DNA from: Mytilus edulis
Lineage: Eukaryota; Mollusca; Bivalvia; Mytilida; Mytilidae
Length of the DNA stretch: 64,000 nucleotides
NCBI RefSeq assembly: GCF_963676685.1
Contig: NC_092347.1
Coordinates: 91,018,592-91,082,591 of the forward strand
Reading direction: 5' to 3'
The position numbers and the translations under genes are program-made. Below the pieces are notes generated by a model. It was not told the DNA's origin, did no database searches, and was given only the letters and a program-made list of their open reading frames with translations. Shown here one piece after another: positions 10,351 through 20,978 of this stretch (position 1 is the first letter of the stretch; each line of letters begins with the position of its first letter).

Positions 10351-10374
10351 TTAAGTTATATGTATAGTCTTCAC

Positions 10375-10617
10375 TTAGCGTATTCTCAGTATGTGCTTGA
10401 CATATCTTTCAATATAGTCCTTATACCACATCTTCTTAATTTTATATTCGTCTTCATCTTTATCATAGACTGATAGATCTGTATTTGAATAAGTTTCATT
10501 TTTATCTTCTGTTGTTTGCTCCACATTTGTTCTTCTTTTTTTATTCGGGATGTCAACGAGTACTCGAGTATCGCTAGTTAGTACCGATAATCGGTAACCT
10601 AATGATATACTCGACAT
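10375..10617 (-). CDS. hypothetical 80-aa ORF, unit 1 copy
   Basis: An ATG-started frame encodes MSSISLGYRLSVL..., a basic KKRR patch, an acidic Glu/Asp/Lys-rich middle and a basic end. A version of 82 codons survives in unit 2 (31112-31360), while in unit 3 (about 54238-54470) the ATG has become ATA. I do not recognise the family. The motif series around CGAGTACTCG suggests a decayed transposon gene. Expression is doubtful. Confidence 0.25.
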   Translation of the reverse strand: MSSISLGYRLSVLTSDTRVLVDIPNKKRRTNVEQTTEDKNETYSNTDLSVYDKDEDEYKIKKMWYKDYIERYVKHILRIR

Positions 10618-12420
10618 ATCTGTTTCTTGTTAGAATGTTATTGCTTTGTAAGTTTCTAAAAAAAAACATAGTTTTATTGAGAACACCTCCCGGGAAAATA
10701 TCAAACATTAATCAAAATTAATAAAAATTGAAATACGATTCCGAATGTTTGTGTTTAATTGTGCTTTGAAATTCTTTCAAAAAAATGTTAATGTAGGACA
10801 TAACAAGAGCATTTTTTCAAGGTTGACACCTTTCAATATTTTCATCAGCAAGACTGTTTGTTAACTTACAAATTTCATAAATCACTACGTCCCAGAAGAA
10901 GTTGACAAGATAATATTTTTAGATAGGACCACATTCATTCCACCCTGTGTCGACCCTCAGAAAAAGGATATATGGTATCAATAAGTTCTAATCATCATCC
11001 CTTTACTGATCATGAAATTTCTTTTTTACAGGTCCCAAATACTGTTGTTTGAGTAATAACTTTTCCTTAGATATTGATTAATTACTTGATTATATTATTA
11101 TTAGTCTTCACACTTAGTACATGCAGTAAATGAGCTATTAATTATGGTATAAAATTCCTTAGTCCTATGTAATAATGTTGAGGGTTTTACAATTAAAAGG
11201 CAACGACGCACAAAACAAGTACATAAAAGTGTATATTTTGAGTTTCCGTTACCGAGCGAGTACTCGATCATCGATCAGTAAATTCAACGAGTAATCGATT
11301 AGAAAGTATTGACCAAGTTGACATCTCTAGTTTTTATAGTTAACAGATCTGATATGTTGCTGTTACATAATTGAGAGGTTTTGCTAGATTTAAAACCTAG
11401 ACTAATTCACTAATTTCTGAATAAGAAAACGCATGTAAAACGTAATGAATGAGGCAGTTGTTTTCCATTTTATTTGACAAGATTGAGCATTTGATTTTTG
11501 CATTTGATTAGGTTCTTTCAATTTTGAATTTTCCTCGGTATTTTTGTTATTTTTCTTTTTTGCTGATTAGCCTTTTCTACTTCGTTTCTCGTTAATTTTT
11601 TGCATACTGAAAAAAATATTATAGTGTCCACAATTTCTACATTGTTTGTTATGTCCTAGACGTCTTCTCTGCTATATAACACTGTTAGATTACATGTTTA
11701 AATTTCTTTGACCAATTGAATTTATTTAATTTGATGAAAAGAGCTATTATTCAGATTTACCTATCCTTTATCTGTAAGTAAGTGTCTTTTATTTGTCCCG
11801 TTTCTTCGACAAACTTCGATTGTTATCCTCTTTATTAATTCCTGCTAATTTATAGTTTGAATACAATGTCTTGAAATTTCTCTTCAAATTCACATGCCTT
11901 TATATTGGCCGTGCTCCATTCATCACTGCATTTTTATCTCTCAGTGATTTCGTTTTCACAAATAAATAGCTGACATGATTTTTGTTCCTCTTTAGTTAAT
12001 ATAGTATTGTGTAATTTGTTCTTCAATATATTACATTCATCGTCTTCTTCATTTCGTTGACTTCTTTCTAGTCTGGATATATTTTCCCTCCATGAATAAT
12101 CAGTGCATCTTTTTCAGCTTATTGTTGATTTATTCTAAAAAGTTCCATCGCTATACTCTCGAGCAAAACTGCCCATTGTTTCCTAAGCATATTTGAAAGT
12201 TCGAACGTATAAATGGTGAGCGTAACATTTTGGTTTCTGTGACTATGATTATCTTTTAAGGCTCTCCTTGGTCCATAGTTTCTGTTTTAGTGTCATCATG
12301 ATTTTAATTCTCTATTTTATCTTATTTTTGTCTTGTAATACCACGTTTCGTTTAATCTGCTTCTTTGTTTATGCTAATAATATCTGCTAACTTCTTTGTT
12401 TTTAATTCTCGCCATAATAA
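10618..12420. other. intergenic, no gene seen
   Basis: AT-rich sequence conserved in all three units (about 31361-33137 and 54470-56240). Only short broken frames are present. Confidence 0.5.
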
Positions 12421-14140
12421 GTCAATTAAAAGTCAACACTAAATTCATGGATGTAATTTTGTACATGTAGAAAAAAACTAAAGTTTCGATACGAAAGTAT
12501 AAATTCATTCTTTTCTTCGTGATCACAATTGTCTTAGTCTGTTTGTCATGGACTCAATTTTGATAGTGTAAGGCTAGTTGTACTGTCTATCACGAACGCA
12601 AAGCGCTGTAGTCCACGTTTCTGGAATTCACGGCTAGATTTCGGTCCATTTGCCTCATCTAATTATGATGTAGTGTGTCGTTGTTAGGATATTCATTCGA
12701 ATCGAGTGACTTGAAGGAATGTCTGAAGTAATATTTCTTCCGAAATATTTCCAAGACAATCTTAATTTATATCTAAAAGTAAGGAAAATAAACTACTCAT
12801 GCAAGCTTCAATCCGATATAAATCTGTGCTTTGTCGACCAACAAGACAGGAATGTTCATTTTCTTTGTTAGCCATCGTGTTGTCATTTTATTTTCGATCT
12901 GTGAGTTGACTCTCCCTCTGGTGTCTTTCGCCCCTCTTTTAGAAATAAAGATAATACCTCTAACGCAGTTCCTGTGTACTTGGATAAGTTTTATTTATTA
13001 ATCATACTGTCCATTTTTCCACTTCTCTATGTTAAATTTCATGGTTATTCCTCTGACGATCATCATAGTCTAGTGAGTCTCCTGTCTATCTCAAAACTGT
13101 CCAACAAATTCTCATGTCGTGTTCCAAATTTCCTATGTTGTGCTGACTTGTGGCTTTTAAGATTAAGAACTGAATAGAATTTGAATCGAGGTTTCTATTC
13201 AAAAATCAGAATACGATTACCTAAAATTACAGGTTTATTATCTCTGTCAATTGTATGTTCAAATATTGTTCTTTTGTATAAAAAAATTAACCACGTTAAA
13301 TGATATTGAGCATATGGCGTTTTACTGGTTTCACTCAAGTGACTCTGATACTGTGGATTCATTATTTTCGTGGTTTTCATTCAGACAGATAAACAACGAA
13401 TTTAAATGTTCAACGAGTCACAAATTTGCTATTGGGTTGAAAAAAGCCCCGAAATCATATATCCACTAAAGTAAAAGATTACCTCAATCCACGAAAATTG
13501 ATACCCATGAAAATAAATGAATCCTCAGTAAGATAAGAGTAGCTATAGGTGAAACATGCGTACTTATAATACGACCGGGCATTCTCCGGGATAATCGTGC
13601 ATTTTGGTTCCCCAATGATAACTTCTATTCACACTGTCTCTTGATATGTTTCATAAGGCACCTTAACCATAAGCCCAAATCGAATCTGATACCGATACAA
13701 AAACTGTAACCAAGTATATGTCAATGCGTTAAATATTCATTTGTAAATGCTAGTGTTTTTTGATTTGATGCAATTTATTTGTTGTTGTTTTTTCAGTTTG
13801 ATTTTCGAGAAAAAACGACATGGTTATAAAATACAAATAATTACACCATTACTAACACAATTGTATATTAATGTTCTTGTAATGAACAATTCTTAATCAA
13901 ATTCACAATTTGTAAAAGCAATCCATTATAGTCAAAAGCACGGTCTTTAACACGGAACCTAGTCTCAAACTGAACAGCAAGCTATTAATGGCCCAAAAAA
14001 TTACTAGTGTAAAACCATTTGAGCAGGAATACCAACGGTCTAATCTAAATAAAAATAAGAAAAACTTATAAACCACATCAACAAGCATAGTTCATTTTTC
14101 AATTGTGCTATTTTGATGTTCGGTCGTAAATTAATTTTAG
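12421..14140. other. intergenic with repeat fragments; deletion point at about 12421
   Basis: Unit 1 lacks about 1.57 kb present in unit 2 (33138-34707) at the point where CGCCATAAT meets AAAAGTCAACAC. A fragment at about 12870-12945 is the inverse of the repeat seen at 6231-6500. No gene is seen; the frame near 12974-13177 has no ATG. Confidence 0.5.
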
Positions 14141-14149
14141 GTGTTCGTA

Positions 14150-14570
14150 GTTATTCTGTGCTGTACATGTTGAGATGTGGTATTATATTGTTTATTTTTG
14201 TATTTCTCTGTCCTTAATGTTCTTTCCTTTGTTTGTGCTATGTCCCTGTCAAGTGTTGTTGTCATTTTAGTGTTTTTTTTAACATTGTCATATAAACGGG
14301 AGGTTTTGCTAGCCATTAAACCAGGTTCAATACACATTTATTTCTGAAAATGGCCTGTAGTAAGTCAGGAATATGGCAGCTGTTATCACATATTCTGTTT
14401 CTATGTATGGTGGCGTTAGTTTTTGTAGAAAGTCAGTGTTTCTGTTGTTTCGTTTTGTTTCCTCTAATAGTTGATGTGTTTCCCCTCGGTTTTGGTTTTG
14501 TTTAAATTCAATCAGTTTTGGACTATTGAACAACGGTGTACTACTTTTGTCTTTATCTATTTATTTTAAT
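14150..14570. repeat. dispersed repeat
   Basis: Contains GGTTTTGCTAGCC, GCCTGTAGTAAGTCAGGAAT and TTGATGTGTTTCCC blocks, inverse to the insertion at 468-1180. Copies occur at 36430-36870 and 59230-59710. No coding role is seen. Confidence 0.65.
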
Positions 14571-17500
14571 GAACTATACCCGCATATACATCTATATTTC
14601 TGAAACTGACAATATCAAATCGAATGCTTCTTAAAAATCATGTCGCATTATTGAGCTCACGATACCAATTTTTTGTTCAGAAAACAAAATACATTAATTA
14701 ATTACAGCAAGTTGGAACATGATTTCCGTATTTAAACAAAATCGTTATCACAGATTACGTCATACACAAGTTATTCATAGAACAAGAACAGAATTACGTA
14801 ACGTTATATATGTTACAATGAAAACAAAATGCTAACAAATAAAAAATGAGCAGTTACACAAATAAATAAAGTCGACATGTAGATTTAAAGAAGTCATTAT
14901 TAAAATAATATAAGATCCGTATACTGTTTCTTCTGTAAAATACGGATCAGAACACAAATATTGACATCTGCATGTATCGAGTGTTGGTCGGAGACCCCAG
15001 TGATAATATAAACACATCTATCTTATTTACATTGGTTATCACAGTAAAAATATAAGCTTTCAATCATCAGGGCATAACATTATATATGCTCTGTTACCTT
15101 ACTTACTATGTTATATACCTAAAAGAAATCAAGATATCTAAAATGTGGCGTTCTTTGTGACAAACGAGACACGATGAACTACAGATTGATGCACGTCATA
15201 GGTCCAAAGGGGATTTTTCATCATGGTTATCATTTGCTTATTAACACCACATATCTGTCTGAACACTATTTTGGTACCCTATATGCCGTGAGACGGTTAA
15301 ACTCTCAAACCTGAATAATCATCGATCAACTCAAATTTTACAGCGTCAACGATAAGATTCGGGCAGTAAAAGTGTATTCAGAGCATTCTATTATACGTAT
15401 GTGAAATTACTTATACGCAGCACATTCATTTAAAAAAAAAACAGCGAATGATAAATGTATATAATATGTCATCTCATATCGACATCTCAAGTTGTATATA
15501 CGTTGAAAAATAGTATTTCGTAGAGCTTTTTAATGGTAAACTAACAACAGAAATAGAAATCCAAGGATAATTCAAATCGGAAAGTCTCTTATTAAATGGC
15601 AATTTTTAAAGGTAAAAATGTCAAAATAATTGCAAGCAACTGCTATATTCCTATCTTGGTACAGGTCTGTGGATTTAACCTCGTTTTATAGCTCACTAAA
15701 CCTCATGAAATATGATGTACCAAGTAATTATCAATATCATACTTTCAGATTTAGATCTAGAACAATATAAAGGAGTAGATTGATTGAGTTCACATATACA
15801 AAGATGAATTCCAACCTACTCAACTCTCTCTGTTGTCAGTTGTGGTATCAGTTTCATATCATGGTGAAGATGATTATTAAAAGATGGCATTTCGTGTGAA
15901 TATCCATTGAGACTTATATTTTTTATATCGGAAATAATGGCAACAACTACAGATCATGGTACGGGATACATCATGTGCATAACCAAACTTGAAAAATGTA
16001 AAATCACAAAAGTTCTGAACTCCGAGGAAAATTCAAAACGGAAAGCCCCTTATCAAATGTCAAAATCGAATGGACAACAACTGTCATATTCCTGACTTGG
16101 TACAGGCATGTTCAAATGTAGAATATCTATAGCATGACTGGAAAGAACTTAGTTAAGGTTTTTTTTTCATTAAATTAAAGTCCATTATAACAGTTGGCAA
16201 CATACGTCAAACAATGTACCTATAGGCAGAGCAATTTGAAAAAGAATGTTGCAAGGTTAAACGAGTTTGTGTGTGCTCTTGTACAGTTTGTAGTTTGCAA
16301 CTAATTGCCTCGTTAAATCGATACTGATAACAAAACAGGGTTAGTTGAGTATAACCTTGCCGGCTTTATATCTTCTAGAAATGGCAATAATGAATAATAC
16401 TTGATGAAAAGTGTTATGTTATCTTTACACAAACTATGTGAAATTCATCGTAGGTTGGTTGTTTTATTGCGAAATACATGTTTATGCATTAACAGATTAC
16501 TAGTGTTGGAGTCTTTTGCTGTGAATAAAAAATGCCATAGCTACTTTTGTTCAACAATTCTCGTCATAAATATGGATATATCGTACCATGGCTTTTAGAC
16601 GGGAACGGACATTTTCAGATGATCAGCGAAGTTACATTGTCTGAGAAGTTATCAGTTATGTCACAAGGCGACTTTATCATGCTTAATTTTGTCAAGCGTA
16701 AAATGTTCATAGGGGATATGACAAGACGAGCAATAGAAAGATTAACAGATTATCAGGTTTTCTTTGTACACACAAAATAAATGAACACAATATTATACAT
16801 AATAGAAGAAAAAGTAAAATCACAAAAATACTAAGCTCCGATTTATTTCAAAACGGAAAGTCCTTAATCAAATGGCAAAATCAAATGCTAAAATATATCA
16901 AACGAATCTACAACAACTGTCATATTCCCACCTTGGTACAGGCATGTAGAAAATGGTAGATTGAACCTGGTTTTATAGCGCTAAACCTCTCACTTTTATG
17001 ACAGTCTCATCAACTCTGTTATATTTACAACAATATTATACATAATAGATCTAGAGGATTTGAATAGCTTGTTTTTTAGATTTTGTAGTGCATAAAATTG
17101 ATATCGTATACTTACCTTAATGACATGAATATAATCAAATTATTACAATATTAAATATATGGCAAATAGTTGTAATTTGTAAAAGCTTAATTACTTTTCA
17201 AATAAAAATTTAATACTACTTTGAAAAAAAGGAATATTTCCCGTACGGTGACCTATAATTGTTAATGTCTGTGTAATTTTGGTCTCTTGTGGACAGTTGT
17301 CTCATTGGCAATCATACCACATCTTCTTTTTTGAATATTTGCATACCTATGTTTTATTATATATGACAAATAATTGATAGATCAATTCCTCTAAAATAAT
17401 TAATACACTATTGATAGTAAAATCACTTGTAAGTTGTCACTGATATGTATTTGATGAATATGTGCTGATAAGACATAAAAACATATGTATTATGCTTTTT

Positions 17501-17860
17501 AACACTCATTTATAAAATCTAATTTAAAAAAAGAAACCATCTATTATAATAAATGTTAAACCACATCATTTATAATGTATGATCAGTAATTCTTTCGGTC
17601 TTCTTTCAAGGTTAAAATTTGTTTTGATGACGTTGTTGAAGGTAAACTAAAGTCTTAGGGAAAACATGATAAAAACCATTTTTATTGAACTACGTATACC
17701 TAACAAGATCTGGGTTAGCACTGCCTTCCAAGAATTTTAATGCATTCAGCTGACCATGTACCTTTTGACGAATAAATCTATCCCAAAACTCATATAATTG
17801 ATAATAGCAATCCTGAATATTGATAATGCTACATATTAGTTACTTGAATACCTTAATTTC
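14571..17860. other. intergenic with repeat fragments
   Basis: This stretch is very similar to unit 2 (about 36870-40620) and unit 3 (about 59700-62700). It has several fragments of a repeat with GTCATATTCCTGACTTGGTA and AACCTGGTTTTATAGC (around 15640, 16080 and 16915). Unit 1 lacks about 0.46 kb here that includes the 60-bp tandem repeat of units 2 and 3. No gene is supported. Confidence 0.5.
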
Positions 17861-17963
17861 AAAAAGGTATGATTAGCCGTACTTGGCACAACATTTTGAA
17901 ATTTTGGGTCCTCAGTGCTCTTCAACTTTGTACTTGTTTGGCTTTACAACTATTTTGATCTGA

Positions 17964-18007
17964 GCGTCACTGATGAGTCTTATGAAGACGAAACGCGTGT
18001 CTGGCGT
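17964..18007 (+). ncRNA. hammerhead ribozyme motif, copy 2 (intact)
   Basis: Stem I GCGTCA/TGGCGT, core CTGATGA (17970-17976), stem II GTC/GAC, GAA, helix III ACGCGTGT (17993-18000, with one G-U pair) and C17 at 18001. The unit 2 orthologue (40735-40778) has a stem II mismatch. Confidence 0.8.
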
Positions 18008-18609
18008 ATCAAATCATAATCCTCGTACATTTGATAAATAATAAAAGACAATATGAAATCTACTGCCACGAGACAACTTCCTACCAAAACAACACAACTT
18101 ATTATGTGACATCTTCGTATATCTATATACAATAGGAAGATGTCTATACAGTACATTCAGCTCACAATACCAAATTTAAGAAAAGTTCAACCTTAAACAT
18201 AACCTTCTCAAAACATGTCACCGTATATCATTCAACATAGAGCAAAATTCATACCATATATTCAGTTTTCAAAGGTACGAAATGCAAACGTAAATCAAGT
18301 TATCTAGAAAAAACTAACGGACTAATTCAAAACAATACACATCAGGAAAAACAAATATGATAGAGATAAACTGACAAAAAGCCGCTGTATAACAGGTTCC
18401 TAATTTGAGTAAAAACTCTTCAACAAAACCTAAATATGACAAAAATGAACCATCGAAATTCCCTAAATTAAAACCGCTTGACTACAGACAGTTAGGGTAC
18501 TCACATGTAAGGAAAGCCAATTCAAAGTGGGCAATTAAAACTAATGAATACATCACGTTTGTGCCAATAAATAAACTCATCATAGATACCAGGATTTAAT
18601 TTTGTATTT

Positions 18610-18652
18610 ACGCCAGACACCCGTTTCGTCTCGTAAGACTCACTAGTGACTC
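18610..18652 (-). ncRNA. hammerhead motif, core damaged
   Basis: On the - strand the core reads CTAGTGA instead of CTGATGA, while stem II, GAAA and helix III are present. The unit 2 orthologue at 41373-41415 keeps the correct core. The change should abolish cleavage. Confidence 0.7.
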
Positions 18653-18999
18653 TTTAATCCAAAAAAGTTAACAAGGCAAAATAAAGTACGGTTTTTGTTG
18701 ATTCATTGTGTGTTTAATTTTATGATTTCGTTTTACTTTAATGTTTCCAAAAGTACAAAGATTTTTTTCTGGGATTTTTAAATGAACAATTACTAGCAGT
18801 TTTTAAATGTTTGTTTTAACCGAATTGTTTACAATCTCCGTCTGTTTTTCCTGGTTAAGTATTCATTTTATGGCAAAACAGTTTTATTATAACAAAGTCT
18901 CGTTTTTAAATCTGTGGTTTGAAAACCCATGATTTTCATCTTCTTTCCCTTATTGATTTATGTCTCATATGTCTAAATTTTTTACCAAACGAACATTAT

Positions 19000-19031
19000 T
19001 ATATAAGACTTTTCAAACAATCAAATATTCA
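19000..19031 (+). promoter_or_regulatory. H1 core promoter
   Basis: TATATAA lies at 19000-19006 with an initiator-like ATTCAGCACC, its A at 19031. The layout matches the G promoters and is intact at H2 (41764-41795). Confidence 0.75.
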
Positions 19032-19077
19032 GCACCATACTGTGTTATCATATCGAAGCGGAACAAGTAACAATCAA
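19031..19077 (+). other. H1 exon 1 (5' UTR)
   Basis: The leader ends at CAATCAA|GTAAGT (GT at 19078-19079). It resembles the G leader (ATCGTATC versus ATCATATC, then AACAAG). No ATG is present. Confidence 0.6.
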
Positions 19078-19123
19078 GTAAGTTTCTATTGTTAAAACTC
19101 ATTCTTACATTAACTGTATAATG

Positions 19124-19192
19124 TCAGCTATTGTCAAGAAAGTTATACTGATGATTATTATCGGCAATGTAAATGTTGTAGGGAAACTATAA
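19124..19192 (+). repeat. single-copy relative of the G minisatellite unit
   Basis: Just inside H1 intron 1, TTGTCAAG, TATCGGCAATGT and TAGGGAAA occur in the order seen in each 39-bp G unit, but once and with extra bases between. The orthologue lies at about 41893-41960. It looks like the unexpanded ancestral sequence. Confidence 0.55.
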
Positions 19193-20978
19193 GCAAATGG
19201 CTACAAAACTCTATATTTCTTACAGGTCTTTTTTATCTCTTAAAATATAAAATAATACGTCTGCCATTAATAATGTTTTTAAAACTACAGGGGAGTAGGT
19301 GCTGTTTCTTTTATATATATAGATCAGCACTTTAATCTTTAAAAATAACTACAGAATATTATTGAAAAAATCCTTATCAATATTAATCATTCACAAAGTA
19401 ACTTCTTTTATTTTTCAAATTACTAAATATATAGATTGATCATAACAATATTTTTAAAAGTGTAAAAAACGTTGTAATAATGTATGTTTCTTAAGTCACT
19501 ATTGACAAGTTTTCATAGTCTTAGATCTTTAGATAGCCGAACAGTTAAATAGTTTTTTTTTATTTCAACGATTTTAGTTTCTATTCCAGATTGTGTCAGT
19601 ATGACTAATAGGGTATTCGCAATATGGGTAATGCATACACAGTCAAGGAAAGTTCAAAACAAAAGTCCATAAGTGTAAAATCTAAGGCTTAAACTTACCA
19701 AACGAATGAATAACAACTGTCTCTTATTCGTACACGCTCACTATAACGACTCACAAGGTATAGATCATTTTGGATTCATGCGATTTGTTACCTTGATCAG
19801 TCTTCGTAATCGATTAATTTAGATTTGAACATCGGTAAATATAGGTTTTCTCAATAAGATCACAAGATTGGAATGACTCATGATGGGTTATAGTTAAACT
19901 GAATGTTTCTTGTCTATTATATATATTTGATAGCTGTGTTGTGACTTATTTTCAGATTGCTCGAGTTATGTTTATCTTGTACACGATTATCTGGAAATTT
20001 TAAATGAATCCCATAAAGATATGTGTTACAGAATTACAATAACCTATAATTACAATTTCTAACAAAAAATCAATTTTAATATTCTACTGAAATATTTAAG
20101 GTTAACTTTAGATTGTTGATGTAGATGTTATCGCTTATCATGTGAAAAGGGATTTCTTCAAATTTTTCCAAAAACGATAGATTGAGTCATGTTTGCTATT
20201 TGACTATTGCCAGTGACTAATACCATTACAAAATGTATTCAAACGCGTTTGAACAATACAGATATATATATATATTTGTTTAATTATTGTCGGTAGGCTT
20301 CTTTGTAATTCGATTAATATTATTGTATTAAAAAGAAGGTTATGTAAAATCTATATAATTAGATTTTTTTTCAAACAAATTTCAATTATATTTGCTAAGA
20401 CAATCTTCTTTGCTTTATTCGGAGTATCAAAAATTCGTTTTGATCTTTTATTTGTAGCTATACTTATCCCAAATATATCATATCAAATAACCCCAAATCA
20501 TTTTAGGAATATTTCGTACTTTATTAGGCCATCTTGTTAACTAATTTTTTCTAGCTTCAATGCTGAGTCTTTTGTTGACGAAACGCGAGTCAGGCGCAGT
20601 TACAAGAATCAATAAAGAATTTCTTTGCTCCAATTAGGAGTTGACGCAATCCATTCAGTTTTTGTTTGTTTCTTTATTATGATATTCGTATTCAAATAAT
20701 GATATTTGAAAAAAAATCATAAAAAATACCAATTACATTTGTGTATTCCATACGGGCGTTTTGTCTTCAAAATACTTATCAGCGTTAAAAACAATATCAA
20801 GGCAAAATGAAGAACGAAATTGAGGAGCATTGTGACCCTGTATTTCGCAAAAAAGTTCAAAAATACGGCTGTGGTAATCTATTTCTACGGTAGAACGTTT
20901 GGTAGTAAGTTATTGTTGCCTAACTTTAATTTGCTAATAATTAAACGACCATCTGATATGAATGTATTCTATGGCAGA

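Noticed and set aside
15174-15314. 46-codon ATG frame conserved in all three units (also about 37943 and 60784)
   Set aside because: The surrounding non-coding DNA is equally conserved, so there is no sign of selection on the frame.
16547-16780. 77-codon frame, also at 39316-39549
   Set aside because: It has no ATG start, no recognisable domain, and is disrupted in unit 3.
18405-18599. 64-codon frame, also at 41168-41362
   Set aside because: It starts at TTG and abuts a hammerhead repeat; probably a repeat fragment.
20561-20598. Possible further hammerheads here and at 43523-43560
   Set aside because: GAC GAAACGCG remains but the CTGATGA core is lost and stem I does not pair; these are relics only.
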